Assembly: GCA_963834305.1 (NCBI GenBank)
Contig: CAWIAX010000001.1
Location: forward strand, 1-64,000
Reading direction: 5' to 3'
DNA from: JACCXG01 sp963834305
GTDB taxonomy: Bacteria > Acidobacteriota > Vicinamibacteria > Vicinamibacterales > 2-12-FULL-66-21
Length of the DNA stretch: 64,000 bases
Part shown: piece after piece, positions 22,839 through 31,526 of the stretch
How the letters are laid out: every line of letters begins with the position of its first letter
Position numbering within the stretch: the first letter of the stretch is position 1
Made by a program: the position numbers and the translations under genes
The notes under the pieces: model-generated
The model's database searches: none
Told to the model about the DNA's origin: nothing
What the model saw: the letters and a program-made list of their open reading frames with translations, nothing else

Positions 22839-24221
22839 TCACGGCGTGCGGACGAAATACGTCTGGACCCCCGAGCGCCGGGCTTCCGGCACCGGCGGAG
22901 GAGCTGCCACCCGCGCGCGGTCGAAAGCGCCCGGGGCGCTCCGCGTGTATGCGACCGCCGCATTGCCGTGCTCGGTCTTCCGGCGGATCTCGGTCTCGAC
23001 GTTGGCGCCCGGGTTGTCGTTGGCAGCCTCGACCAGTTCTTCCTTCAGCGCGGCCTCGATTCCCGCCATGGTCCCGGCCGCGTTGTTCTCCCCGGAACCG
23101 GAGCCGCCGACGCCGGCGCCGGGTGGCCCCGCCTGGTCGCCGTCCTGGCTCGACATCATGATCACGCCGGAGCCGCCCGCCGGGTCGGCATCCTTCGCGA
23201 ACTGGATCGAGAGATCCTGCATGCCGCCGTCGGCGCTGTTCCCGCCGCTTTCCCCGGGCTTCGGCCCCCCCGCGGAGGCATTGCCGTCTTCGCTTTGCCG
23301 TGCCGATGCCTCGTCGGTGGCGGTGTCGAGCTCGTCGGCCAGCTTCTCGAGCGCGTCCTGCATGTCGCGCGGCAGCGCGGCGGAGTCGGCCGCCTGCCGG
23401 GCGCGATCGGCGAGCGTCTTCATGGCGTCAGCCGGCGAACCCTGCCTGGCCAGGGCGTTGGCCGCCAGCGCGCGGGCCAGCGCCTCGAGCAGCTGCGGAT
23501 CGCGCGATTGATTGAGCTGGTTGAGCATGTCGCGGAGCTCGGCGTTCCGCGCCAGCGCCTCGGCGGTGGCGGGGTTGCCGCTCTCGGCCGCTGCGAGCAG
23601 CGCGGCGAGCTGCCGCTCGAGCTCGGGGCTGAGCGTCAGAAGCTCGCCGGCCGCCTCGCCGCGGGCGGTCCGGTCGCCGCTCGAGGCGTCCGGTGCCCGC
23701 CGGGTCGCGACAGGCGCCGGCATGGTGACGGTCAGCGCCAGGGCGCCCAGCAGCATCGCCGCCGTGGACAGGCGCGACGCCCGAGCCTGGACGGGGGGGT
23801 AGAGCTGTCGCCAGTCGACCCCGCGCAGCCGCGCGGCCGCCCGCTCGATGTGGAAGTCGGCCCAGTCGTCGCGGCGGCCCCGCGCGGCAAACCAGGCGGC
23901 GCTGCGCAGTTCGCCCGCCATGCCGGCATCGGTATCGACGGCCGCGGCCGCGCCGTCGGAGACCGGCTGCCCCCGCCGGCTGGCCACCGCGTAGACGGCC
24001 AGCGCCACGGCGGCCGCGCCAAGGACGACGCCAGGGACCATCGCGGACCATCCGGCCAGCCGCGCCAGGCCCGCCAGGCCGAGGCACCCAGCCCCCACCG
24101 CCGGCGCTACGCGCCAGAGCCGCTCGCCCGCCGCGCGAACACGCCGCCGCCGGGCGCCAGCCGCCAGTCCGTCCTGGACCTCACGCGACGCCGCGGAGGG
24201 ATGGGAAGGGGAGTCGGACAC
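22839..24221 (-). CDS. Hypothetical membrane protein, first gene of the MoxR operon
   Basis: 460 residues. Two N-terminal hydrophobic segments (about 40-80) precede a segment with AWFAARGRRDDWADFHIERAA and a third helix near 150-170, as in DUF4175-like proteins. A long Ala/Leu-rich helical region follows, with repeated ALARNAEL / ALARALA pattern, then a Gly/Ser/Asp-rich linker (about 310-400). The C-terminus has ALKEELVEAANDNPG and ends VQTYFVRTP. No catalytic motif is seen. Position, 43 bp upstream of moxR on the same strand, suggests a membrane partner of the MoxR-VWA machinery. Function unknown. Confidence 0.75.
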   Translation of the reverse strand: MSDSPSHPSAASREVQDGLAAGARRRRVRAAGERLWRVAPAVGAGCLGLAGLARLAGWSAMVPGVVLGAAAVALAVYAVASRRGQPVSDGAAAAVDTDAGMAGELRSAAWFAARGRRDDWADFHIERAAARLRGVDWRQLYPPVQARASRLSTAAMLLGALALTVTMPAPVATRRAPDASSGDRTARGEAAGELLTLSPELERQLAALLAAAESGNPATAEALARNAELRDMLNQLNQSRDPQLLEALARALAANALARQGSPADAMKTLADRARQAADSAALPRDMQDALEKLADELDTATDEASARQSEDGNASAGGPKPGESGGNSADGGMQDLSIQFAKDADPAGGSGVIMMSSQDGDQAGPPGAGVGGSGSGENNAAGTMAGIEAALKEELVEAANDNPGANVETEIRRKTEHGNAAVAYTRSAPGAFDRARVAAPPPVPEARRSGVQTYFVRTP

Positions 24222-24239
24222 GAGTCAACAATAACTTAA

Positions 24240-24436
24240 AAACAACTCCCAATTCCCAAGCGCCAACTCCCAAAGAGCTTCGCGGCAACTCCCAACTCCC
24301 AAGCGCCAACTCCCAAGGGGCTTCGGCGCAACTCCCAATTCCCAAGCTCCAACTCCCAACCAGCTCGGCGGGCGTTGGGGGCAGTTCGGGAATTGGGAGT
24401 TGTTGGGAATTGGGAGTTGGGAATTGGGAGTTGCAG
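24240..24436. repeat. Heptanucleotide array, AACTCCC/AATTCCC family
   Basis: About 195 bp, nearly the whole gap between two minus-strand genes, is built of AACTCCC and AATTCCC units. The complement appears at its right-hand end (TTGGGAGT), so the array is a large imperfect palindrome. The same family is at 31839-31867 and 54017-54054. The G-rich strand fits G3-N4 repeats able to form G-quadruplexes. Confidence 0.85.
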
Positions 24437-24443
24437 CAGAGCG

Positions 24444-26189
24444 TCAGCGCAACAGCTGGACGATGGCGTCGGCGGCGAGCTGATCGCGGCGGAGCCGTGG
24501 CGCGGTGACGGTGAAGGTGGTGCCGGCGTTGTGCAGGACGAGCCGGTCGCCGGCGAGCCGGGCCGCGGTCTGGAGATCCCCCGCGCGCCGCAGCCCCGGG
24601 ATGAACAGGCGATCGACAAAGGCGGCGTCGTTCGAGGTATCGAACCCCCCCACGTCGAGCACCGCGAGACGCGGTGCCGCGATGGCCGCGGCCAGCACCG
24701 CGGCGAGCGCGGCATCGCCGCCGGCCACCAGCGCGGCGCCGGGGTGCGCCCGCACGGCCGCCGCGATGTCGGCCACGCGCTGCGCGGCCGGGGTCCGGTT
24801 GTAGGTCTCGAAATGGCGGATTTTTCCCGCCGCCGCGGCGTCGAACGGCGTGAACGCAATCGGCTGCACGGTCAGGCCGGCGTCGCGCAGCCGGCGCTCG
24901 AGGGCGCTGTCGGCCCCGGCCACCAGCACGGTCTTTTCGTGCCGGCGCCCCGCCTCTTTGGCCGTCTCCGTCCGGCCGTCATCGCCGAGCACGTGCCGGA
25001 GCGCGCGGCCGAGCGTCGCGGGATCGGCGGTGCCGAGGTCGCGCGTTGCCGCGTCGATCCAGCCGCGGATCAGCCCCTCCGGGGCGACCGCACCCGGGGG
25101 CAGCGCCCGCTGGTGGAAGACGAGCAGGTCCGCCGGGGCGTCGGCGGTGAACGAGCGCTCCGGCACGCGCACGTCGGCGGGCGCCCCCTTGAGCCAGCGC
25201 GCCATCCAGGCATACATCGCCTCGCGCGAGTCGCGGTTGTAGTTGTGCTCGGCGTCGAACCGCACGCTGTGGACCTTGTCCGCTGCCCCCAGCAGGTCGT
25301 AGATCGCGCGGACGGCGGGGAACTCCCGTTCGGGCGTGTTCTTCGTCCAGTCGCCGGTGGCCGCGACCATGAGCAGCGGCCGCGGGGCAATCGTCGCGGC
25401 GATTTCGACGTTGGTGGTGTCGAGGCGCAGGAGGGGCGGGTTCTCGCACAGGCAGCCCCCCTGCATGTGCAGCGAGATCATGTTGACCGGCGCGGCCACT
25501 TTCACCCGGTCATCCACGGCAGCCAGGAGGAAGGTCTGGGTGCCGCCGCCCGACTCGCCGGTGACGCCGATGGCGTCGCGCTGGACGCCGGGCAGCGCCT
25601 CGAGGAAATCCAGGGCGCGGATCGCGTTCCATACCTGCAGGCCGGCCAGGCTCAGGCCCCAGAGCGCTTCACGCCGCCCGCCAAAGGTGTGCGGCAGCTG
25701 CCGGCTGTCGCCGTAGCCCACCATGTCGTAGGTGAAGACGACGAATCCCTGCCGGGCCAGGCCGATGGCGCGGCCGGGGACGGAATTGAGCGCCGTGTTC
25801 TCGAGCCGGCCGTAGGCCCAGTGGCCGTGCGGCGTCAGGATGGCCGGAAACGGCCCGGTGCCGGTGGGGCGATAGAGGTTCCCGGCGACGTAGAACCCGG
25901 GCAGGCTCTCGAAGTAGACCTTCGAGACCGAGTAGTCGTCATGCTTGATTTCGCCGAAGATCTCCGGGCGGAGCGGGCTGCGCTCGGGCATCGGCACAAG
26001 GCCGGCGGACACGAGGATGTGCTCGCGCAGCCAGGCGGCGCGGACTCGCCACGCGGCGGCGTCCGTGATGCGCGGGGCCTCGAATGTGTCGTTGAGGGTG
26101 CGATACGGGGCCTGGCGTGCCGCCAGTGAGCCGGTCGAGCCAGTCAGAGCCACAGCCGTCGCGAACAGCGCAAGCAGAAGGAGTCGCAT
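24444..26189 (-). CDS. Secreted alpha/beta hydrolase, acetyl-xylan-esterase-like
   Basis: 581 residues. A signal peptide (MRLLLLALFATAVAL) is followed by an alpha/beta hydrolase domain. It shows the oxyanion region LTPHGHW, the nucleophile elbow GVTGESGGGTQ and a likely catalytic His in DAEHNYN. Proteins of this type act on acetylated or methylated polysaccharides or related esters in the periplasm. A second domain (from about residue 360) has Rossmann-like features (KTVLVAGADSALERRL, HPGAALVAGGDAALAAVLAAA), possibly a degenerate hydrolase or binding domain. The substrate cannot be assigned. The stop codon lies directly beside the heptamer array. Confidence 0.8.
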   Translation of the reverse strand: MRLLLLALFATAVALTGSTGSLAARQAPYRTLNDTFEAPRITDAAAWRVRAAWLREHILVSAGLVPMPERSPLRPEIFGEIKHDDYSVSKVYFESLPGFYVAGNLYRPTGTGPFPAILTPHGHWAYGRLENTALNSVPGRAIGLARQGFVVFTYDMVGYGDSRQLPHTFGGRREALWGLSLAGLQVWNAIRALDFLEALPGVQRDAIGVTGESGGGTQTFLLAAVDDRVKVAAPVNMISLHMQGGCLCENPPLLRLDTTNVEIAATIAPRPLLMVAATGDWTKNTPEREFPAVRAIYDLLGAADKVHSVRFDAEHNYNRDSREAMYAWMARWLKGAPADVRVPERSFTADAPADLLVFHQRALPPGAVAPEGLIRGWIDAATRDLGTADPATLGRALRHVLGDDGRTETAKEAGRRHEKTVLVAGADSALERRLRDAGLTVQPIAFTPFDAAAAGKIRHFETYNRTPAAQRVADIAAAVRAHPGAALVAGGDAALAAVLAAAIAAPRLAVLDVGGFDTSNDAAFVDRLFIPGLRRAGDLQTAARLAGDRLVLHNAGTTFTVTAPRLRRDQLAADAIVQLLR

Positions 26190-26260
26190 GACGCCGGTGA
26201 GTGTAGCGAGTCCCGCGCCTGAGGTCCACCGCCGTCCGGGCGCCGGCGCAGCCCGGATGT

Positions 26261-26266
26261 TATGCT
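26261..26266 (+). promoter_or_regulatory. Putative -10 box (TATGCT), near-leaderless
   Basis: TATGCT ends six bases before the ATG at 26273. If used, transcription would start at or next to the start codon, giving a leaderless mRNA; no Shine-Dalgarno sequence is visible. No clear -35 box was found. Confidence 0.35.
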
Positions 26267-26272
26267 GGATGG

Positions 26273-26776
26273 ATGAAAGTGCTCACGTATCTGATGGTCG
26301 CGGCATTCGCCGCGGCGCCGGTCTCCGCGGCTGCGCAGGGCGCGAAGCCGGCACCGGCCGAGAAGCCGGCGGCGGCAGGCAAGTCCACGACGGCCCGGCA
26401 GGCGAAGCAGGCCATCACCGTCTACAAGACCGCCACCTGCGGGTGCTGCGGGAAGTGGGTGGAGCATCTCGAGGCCGCTGGATTCACCCCGACGGTCCAC
26501 GTGGTGCCCAGCATGGACCAGGCGCCGCCCACCAAGGGGGTGCCGACCGCCCTGCGCTCGTGCCACACCGCCACGCTCGAGGGCTACACGATCGAGGGGC
26601 ACGTCCCGGCCGACGTGGTCCGCAAGCTGCTGAAGGAACGGCCGAAGATTGCCGGCATCGCGGTGCCGGGCATGCCGGCGGGCTCGCCGGGCATGGAATC
26701 GCCGAACCCGGTGGCCTACGACGTGATCGCGTTCGACGCCAACGGGAAGACGAGCGTCTTCGCCAGCATCAAGTAA
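26273..26776 (+). CDS. DUF411 family metal-associated protein
   Basis: 167 residues: signal peptide (about 1-20, ending SAAAQG), an Ala/Pro/Lys linker, then the DUF411 domain. Its signature is VYKTATCGCCGKWVEHLE with two cysteines (C-G-C-C), then VPTALRSCHTATLEGYTIEGHVP with a third conserved Cys-His pair, and a C-terminus with GMESP and YDVIAF. DUF411 proteins are exported and usually lie near copper or mercury resistance genes. Here the neighbours are unrelated, so a role in metal handling is family-based inference. The gene is convergent with the isomerase downstream, with a strong hairpin between. Confidence 0.9.
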   Translation: MKVLTYLMVAAFAAAPVSAAAQGAKPAPAEKPAAAGKSTTARQAKQAITVYKTATCGCCGKWVEHLEAAGFTPTVHVVPSMDQAPPTKGVPTALRSCHTATLEGYTIEGHVPADVVRKLLKERPKIAGIAVPGMPAGSPGMESPNPVAYDVIAFDANGKTSVFASIK

Positions 26777-26780
26777 GGGT

Positions 26781-26816
26781 CGGGGGATCGGGCTGCGGCG
26801 TCAGCCCGATCCCCCG
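26781..26816. terminator. Bidirectional hairpin between convergent genes
   Basis: A perfect 15-bp stem (CGGGGGATCGGGCTG and its complement) around a 6-base loop lies between the stop codons of two convergent genes (26776 and 26824). Neither side has a clear T tract, so it may need Rho or act mainly as an mRNA 3'-end protector. Confidence 0.6.
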
Positions 26817-26823
26817 GTCAGTC

Positions 26824-27678
26824 TCAGCTCGCGCGCAGCTTCTTGTAATTGTCGAGGCAGCGCTGAGCCATCGCGAGCTCCCCGCCCGGGGCGCTGCGCT
26901 CCTGCTCGATGAGGTAATACTCGACCCCGCCCGTGGCTTCCGCCGCCGCCAGCAGCGGCTTCCATGGCACATCCCCCTCACCGAACGCCACCGCGTAGCC
27001 GTCCGCCTTGCCCCAGTCCTTCAGGTGCACGCTCTTGATGCGTCCGGGGTTCGCCTTGATCCAGGCCACGGGGTCGGCGCCCGCCTCGACGGAGGTACCG
27101 GCGTCGAGCTGGAGCACGACGTCTTTCGGCGTGTTCGCCGCCAGGACGTCCATCGGCCGCTTGCCGTCCTCGAAGGGCTTCCACTCGACCTGGTGATTGT
27201 GGAACCCGGTGGCCATCCCCTGACCGCGCAGCTTCTCGGCCGCCGCGGTCAGCTGATCGGCGAACCCTTTCCAGCCGTCGGCGCCGCTCACTTTGGGACC
27301 GCTGGCGATGATGATGTACTTGCTGCCGATGATCTGGTTCAGGTCGATCGCCTTCGAGAGATTCTCGGCGGCGAGCGTCTGGGCGCCGTTGTGCGTCGAG
27401 GGGCACTTGATGCCGAGGTCGTCGAGCAGCTTCCGGACGTCCTTGGCCTGCTCGGGCGTCCAGCTCAGGTACGGCGAGTAGAACTCCACCACCTGATAGC
27501 CCATCTTGGCGACCGCCCGGACGGTGCCCGGCAGGTCCTTCATCAACTCGCCGCGAACCGAGTAGAGCTCGAGGCCGACCGGAACCGCCTTGGACTGCGC
27601 GAACGCCGTGGCCGCGAGGGGCGCGGCGCCGGCCATGGCCAGGAACGCGCGCCGGGAGAGCGAAGTGGTCGTTTTCAT
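26824..27678 (-). CDS. Tat-exported sugar phosphate isomerase/epimerase-like protein
   Basis: 284 residues from the ATG at 27678. The N-terminus MKTTTSLSRRAFLAMAG is a twin-arginine signal, followed by an AP-endonuclease-2-type TIM barrel (xylose isomerase-like). Motifs include VGLELYSVR, AKMGYQVVEFYSPY, ATGFHNHQVEW and DVVLQLDAGTSVEAG, with His and Asp/Glu positions of a metal site. The family includes sugar epimerases and inositol catabolism enzymes. The Tat-exported group is common in soil bacteria but has no assigned substrate. Two similar proteins are in this window, at 40875 and 57181. Confidence 0.85.
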   Translation of the reverse strand: MKTTTSLSRRAFLAMAGAAPLAATAFAQSKAVPVGLELYSVRGELMKDLPGTVRAVAKMGYQVVEFYSPYLSWTPEQAKDVRKLLDDLGIKCPSTHNGAQTLAAENLSKAIDLNQIIGSKYIIIASGPKVSGADGWKGFADQLTAAAEKLRGQGMATGFHNHQVEWKPFEDGKRPMDVLAANTPKDVVLQLDAGTSVEAGADPVAWIKANPGRIKSVHLKDWGKADGYAVAFGEGDVPWKPLLAAAEATGGVEYYLIEQERSAPGGELAMAQRCLDNYKKLRAS

Positions 27679-27707
27679 GAGCGGGACAGTAGCACAAAGT
27701 CGCCGCG

Positions 27708-29099
27708 TCAGGGCACCATCGGCGGCTGCGCCCGCGCCACCCGGCGCGACTGCCAGCGCGAGAACCCGTTGCTCAGCACCGCGCCAAACCCGCTCGACCA
27801 GGCCAGGAACTCGATCGTGAAGCCCACGGCCAGCAGCATGATGACGAGCGGCGATCCCCACCCGCCGAACGCGAACAGCCGCGCCACGAGCACCGGCAGC
27901 AGGATCACCAGCACGCCGATCAGGACGTCGAGGAACGGCGCCGCGCCGCCGATGCCCATCCGCCGGCGCGTGCCCTGGCCCACGGCGTAGACCGTGCCGC
28001 TGAACCCCGCCAGCGCCAGCAGCACCAGCGCCAGAATCACGAAGGGCATGAAGAGCAGGAGGGGAATGCCGATGATGGAGATCGCCAGGACGATGGCCGT
28101 CAGGACCAGCATTGGAATCAGCAGCACCTGGGCGGCCACGCCGACCAGCGTGGTCTGCACCGGGCTGTCGCTCACCCGCTGGGCCGAGGCCTCGACGGTG
28201 GGCCGGGCAATCACCAGCACGATGAACACCAGCAGCACGAGCAGCACCAGCCGCATCAGCGAGCCGATCAGCCGCGGGAACGCCGAGAAGGGATCGAACA
28301 GGCGGCCGCCGCCCCAGCCGAACAGCGGCTCGAAGTTGACGTGGACGTTCGGGTCCGCCACCGAGACTTCGGTCACGCCGCCGCGGATGCTGGCCCCGTC
28401 GGCCCGCCGCACGCGCCCGCCAACCGACACGACGTCGCCGCGGACCACCGCCTTCGGCCCGAGATCGACCGAGCCGAGCACCGCCACGACCTGATCGCCC
28501 ACTTCACCATCGATGCGGACAGATCCCAGCACCGCCACGACCTGCCCGGATATCGCTTCGTCCTCGCGCACGTGCACGTTGCCGAAGATCCGCACGCGGT
28601 CGCCGGAACTGCGCCGGGCACGGCTGGGGCCGGCGTCCGGTTCCGGTGTCCGCTCGCGTTCGATGGGCGGCAGGCGGTCGGGCGCGGCCGGTTCGACTGG
28701 TTCGACTGGTTCGACCGGTTCGACGGGCGGCACGCGGTCCGGCCCGGCGCCGGCGCCCGCGCGCGGCGCGACCAGGGCCCGGCGCGCGGCATCGGTCAGA
28801 TAGGACACGCGCAGGACCGCGTCGGCATCAGCGCCGAGCCGCTGCCGCAGCTCCTGGCCGCTGACCGGCGCCCCGTTCACGAGGATGCTCCCGCCGGTCA
28901 CCTCGACCAGCCGGACGTCGCCGCTGGCCTTCTTCGGACGGAGGCCGACGCCGTCGGTCAGGGGCACGATATCGAAGCTGGCCTCGAGCGTCGTCCGCAG
29001 CGACGAATCTTCGCCCGGTCCGGCCTGCTGCCCGGCTGCCGCCGCACCGTGCGGTGCGTTCAGCAGCAATGCGATGAGGAGTGCTGTCAGTCGTTTCAT
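27708..29099 (-). CDS. Membrane protein with bactofilin-like repeats, in ECF sigma operon
   Basis: 463 residues. A signal peptide is followed by a segment with VEVTGGSILVNGAPVSGQEL, a Pro/Glu-rich linker (PVEPVEPVEP) and a short beta-helical stretch in which GQVVAVLGSV and DQVVAVLGSVDLG repeat, like polymer-forming bactofilin-type proteins. Four or five transmembrane helices fill the second half (about 270-440). Its ATG overlaps the stop of the upstream gene (ATGA), so the two are coupled, and the ECF sigma gene lies just before. It is probably the effector or target of that sigma regulon. Function unknown. Confidence 0.75.
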   Translation of the reverse strand: MKRLTALLIALLLNAPHGAAAAGQQAGPGEDSSLRTTLEASFDIVPLTDGVGLRPKKASGDVRLVEVTGGSILVNGAPVSGQELRQRLGADADAVLRVSYLTDAARRALVAPRAGAGAGPDRVPPVEPVEPVEPVEPAAPDRLPPIERERTPEPDAGPSRARRSSGDRVRIFGNVHVREDEAISGQVVAVLGSVRIDGEVGDQVVAVLGSVDLGPKAVVRGDVVSVGGRVRRADGASIRGGVTEVSVADPNVHVNFEPLFGWGGGRLFDPFSAFPRLIGSLMRLVLLVLLVFIVLVIARPTVEASAQRVSDSPVQTTLVGVAAQVLLIPMLVLTAIVLAISIIGIPLLLFMPFVILALVLLALAGFSGTVYAVGQGTRRRMGIGGAAPFLDVLIGVLVILLPVLVARLFAFGGWGSPLVIMLLAVGFTIEFLAWSSGFGAVLSNGFSRWQSRRVARAQPPMVP

Positions 29100-29614
29100 T
29101 TGAATGACCCCCTGTCCGGGTCGAGCAGGCGCCGCAGCGCGACGAGCGCGGCCATGGCCAGCCCCTGCATGGCGAAGATCGCCACGGTGATTGACGGATC
29201 GGCGACGAAGGCCGCGACCGCGCGGCCGAGATTGGCGAGCACGGTCCAGACGTCGGTGCCCGCCTGCAGCGCGACCGCGGTCCGCACGGTCATGCCGACG
29301 AGGACTTCCAGGATGGTGACGAGCAGGGTCGACGCGGCCGACAGCGCCCAGCCGCCGCCGGCGTAGAGCCCGGCCGCGCCGGCCGCGGCGCTCACGCCGA
29401 GGACCGTCCGCCGCGTCCGCCGCGCCTGCCGGGCATCGCGGGCCGTGGCCGCCGCGACCGCTGCCACGGTACGCGCGGTGAACGCCGCCGAGACCGGCGG
29501 ATCCGGCACGACAGTCCGGAACACCGCTTCGCAGGCGGCGTCCGCCTCAGCGTCGCGGCCGTCCCCGTCGGCGTCCTGCCACTGCCGGTAGCGATGGAAA
29601 AGTTCGTCGTCCAC
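29096..29614 (-). CDS. Putative anti-sigma factor (membrane protein)
   Basis: 172 residues. The N-terminus (MDDELFHRYRQWQDADGDG) is acidic and helical, with Cys at about 28, and lacks the full zinc-binding HxxxCxxC motif of classical ZAS anti-sigma factors. A basic stretch (RQARRTRRTVLG) precedes about two or three hydrophobic helices. It lies 26 bp downstream of an ECF sigma gene and overlaps the next gene by four bases, which is the usual place for a membrane anti-sigma factor. The assignment rests on context and topology, not on a recognised domain. Confidence 0.6.
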   Translation of the reverse strand: MDDELFHRYRQWQDADGDGRDAEADAACEAVFRTVVPDPPVSAAFTARTVAAVAAATARDARQARRTRRTVLGVSAAAGAAGLYAGGGWALSAASTLLVTILEVLVGMTVRTAVALQAGTDVWTVLANLGRAVAAFVADPSITVAIFAMQGLAMAALVALRRLLDPDRGSFK

Positions 29615-29640
29615 GTTTCAGGTCCCGTCACCAACTCTTA

Positions 29641-30249
29641 TCAAGGCTTACGGGGACCGCCGCCCTCGCGTTGCACGGCCCCCGCCGGCGCCCATCCGGC
29701 GTCGGCCAGCCGCCGCGACAGATCCCGGCGCGCGCGGTGGACGTGCGACCGCGCGGTCACCTCCGGGATGGCCAAGACCTGCCCGATTTCCTCGAATGTC
29801 AGGCCCTGCTCGTAGCGCAGGCTCAGCGCCGCCCGCTGATCGGGCCGCAGTCCGTCCATCGCCGCCGCCAGCGCCTCGGCCAGATCGCGCTGTTCGACCG
29901 GGTCCGGGGCCGGCGCCGCGGCGAGCTCGCCGCTGTTCCCGGCCGCGTCGAGCGGCACGGTCGCCGGGCGCGACCGCCGTAAGGCATCGATGGCGGTGTT
30001 GTGCGCGATTCTGAAGAGCCAGCTCGAAAGCCGCCGCGACGGATCGAACGCGGCGAGATTGCGGAAGGCCTTGACGAAGGTGTCCTGCGCCAGGTCCTCC
30101 GCCAGGGGCCGGTCGCCCACCATCCGGGCGATCAGCCGGATCACCGGCCGCTGGTAGCGGCGCACGATCTGCTCGACGGCCTCCTGCGAGCCCGCCAGCG
30201 CCTGGGCGACCAGGCGGGCTTCCGTGACGGTCTCGAGATCGATGGCGAT
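29641..30249 (-). CDS. ECF RNA polymerase sigma factor (start codon unusual)
   Basis: Region 2 is clear (RPLAEDLAQDTFVKAFRNL, SSWLFRIAHNTAIDALRR), as is region 4 (LRPDQRAALSLRYEQGLTFEEIGQVLAIPEVTARSHVHRA). The only canonical start in frame is a GTG at 30165, but homologous region 2.1 sequence (EARLVAQALAGSQEAVEQI) continues upstream in frame to a TAA just before 30273. That stretch has no ATG, GTG or TTG. An ATC at 30249, 8 bases after AAGAGGA, is the best candidate start, unless a sequence error has removed an ATG. It directs core polymerase to stress- or envelope-type promoters, probably controlled by the putative anti-sigma factor downstream. Confidence 0.85.
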   Translation of the reverse strand: MAIDLETVTEARLVAQALAGSQEAVEQIVRRYQRPVIRLIARMVGDRPLAEDLAQDTFVKAFRNLAAFDPSRRLSSWLFRIAHNTAIDALRRSRPATVPLDAAGNSGELAAAPAPDPVEQRDLAEALAAAMDGLRPDQRAALSLRYEQGLTFEEIGQVLAIPEVTARSHVHRARRDLSRRLADAGWAPAGAVQREGGGPRKP

Positions 30250-30424
30250 GGCGGCAGTCCTCTTGAAGCCTTACGGGACCGGACCGGCCGGCGTTGCACG
30301 GCACGAGCCGACGCCGGTATCGTTCGACACCCGCTGGCATTCTTCAAGGTGATTCCGCGGAGCGTGCGCTCGCCTTGGGCGTTGGGAGTTGGGCGTTCCT
30401 TGGCCCTTCGCCCTTCGCCCTTCG

Positions 30425-30705
30425 CGTAGCGGCGCTTCGTGGCGGCCGAGCCACATCGGCCTGCCGCGCCTCGGCGTACGCGCGGAAAAACGCGCCTCCG
30501 GCGGTGACCTGACGATGCCCGCTTCGGCTGGGGTGATGCGGGAGCCGGTGCGCAATCAGTTGGGCACCCGGGTGATCCGGGCGGCAGTGGCGAAACAGCG
30601 CCTGCGCGGCCGGAGCGCCTGCAGCGCATTTCAGACTGCCGCCGTCGCGCTAGCCGCACTGCGCCGGCAGGCCGACATGGCTCGTCCGCCGCGCGCCGCG
30701 GGCTC
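30425..30705. repeat. Hairpin element, copy 1
   Basis: About 280 bp, first of three copies. The outer arms GAGCCACATCGGCCTGCC and GGCAGGCCGACATGGCTC pair with 2 mismatches in 18. It is bordered on both sides by GCCCTTC/GCCCTTG heptamers. The core has GCGCAATCAGTTGGG and CTGCGCGGCCGGAGCGCC. The inner arm pair has lost bases here (GGAAAAACGCGC against GCGCATTTCAG). Confidence 0.85.
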
Positions 30706-30760
30706 GGCCTTGGCCCTTAGCCCTTTGCCCTTCGCCCTTGCCCTGTGCCCTTCGCCCTTC

Positions 30761-31200
30761 GCGTAGCGGCGCTTCGTGGCGGCCGAGCCACATCGGCCCT
30801 GCCGCGCCTCGGCCCGTCAGCCCGTGACGGGGCGCCCGCTGCATTCGACGCGCGCTGCATCTCGCCATCCGGCGTTGCGGCTCGCTCGCATACAGACGGT
30901 ATGCTCGCTCGCCGCGCCTTGGCTGCCGAGCGCAGCGCCCGTCTCGGTGCGACGCGGGCGCCCCATCACGGGCTGTCGGCGCGGAAAAATGCGCCTCCGG
31001 CGAGGGCGCTGACGATATCCGCTCCGGCTGGGGCGATGAGGAAGCCGGAGCGCAATCAGTTGGGCACCCGGGTGATCCGGATGGCAGTGCCGAATCGGCG
31101 CCTGCGCGGCCGGAGCGCCTGCGGCGCATTTTCAGACTGCCGCCGTCGCGCTCGCCGAATCGCGCCGGCAGGCCGACATGGCTCGTCCGCCGCGCGCCGC
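30761..31200. repeat. Hairpin element, copy 2 (interrupted)
   Basis: Same element as the copy at 30425, lengthened to 440 bp by an insertion at 30814-30979. The inner arms are GAAAAATGCGC and GCGCATTTTC. Outer arms, core and flanking heptamers are as in the other copies. Confidence 0.85.
30814..30979. mobile_element. MITE-like 166-bp insertion with 26-bp terminal inverted repeats
   Basis: Present only in copy 2 of the hairpin element, replacing GTACG found in copies 1 and 3. Positions 30814-30839 and 30954-30979 are inverted repeats of each other with 2 mismatches in 26 (core CAGCCCGTGA, then GGGGCGCCCGC). There is no coding capacity and no obvious target duplication. A non-autonomous transposable element is the simplest reading. 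Confidence 0.65.
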
Positions 31201-31246
31201 ACGTTCGCCCTTCGCCCTTTGCCCTTTGCCCTGCCCTTCGCCCTTC

Positions 31247-31526
31247 GCGTAGCGGCGCTCTTTGGCGGCCCAGCCACATCGCCCTGCCGCGCCTCGGCGT
31301 ACGCGCGGAAAAATGCGCCTCCGGCGAGAGCGCTGACGGTGCCCGCTCCGGCTGGGGTGATGCGGGGGCCGGTGCGCAATCAGTTGGGCGGCAGGGTGAC
31401 CCAAGCGTCAGTGCCGAATCGGCGCCTGCGCGGCCGGAGCGCCTGCAGCGCATTTTTCAGACTGCCGCTGTCGCGCTAGCCGAATCGCGCCGGCAGGCCG
31501 ACATGGCTCGTCCGCCGCGCGCCGCC
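31247..31526. repeat. Hairpin element, copy 3
   Basis: About 280 bp. The inner arms GAAAAATGCGC and GCGCATTTTTC are perfectly complementary, and the outer arms pair with few mismatches. The core differs from copy 1 by scattered substitutions (for example GGGCGGCAGGGTGACCC in place of GGGCACCCGGGTGATCC). Confidence 0.85.

Noticed and set aside
30294..31479. Several open frames of 70-270 codons in the repeat block
   Set aside because: They repeat each other because the DNA repeats; composition is Arg/Ala/Pro-rich on both strands, with no conserved motif or ribosome site.
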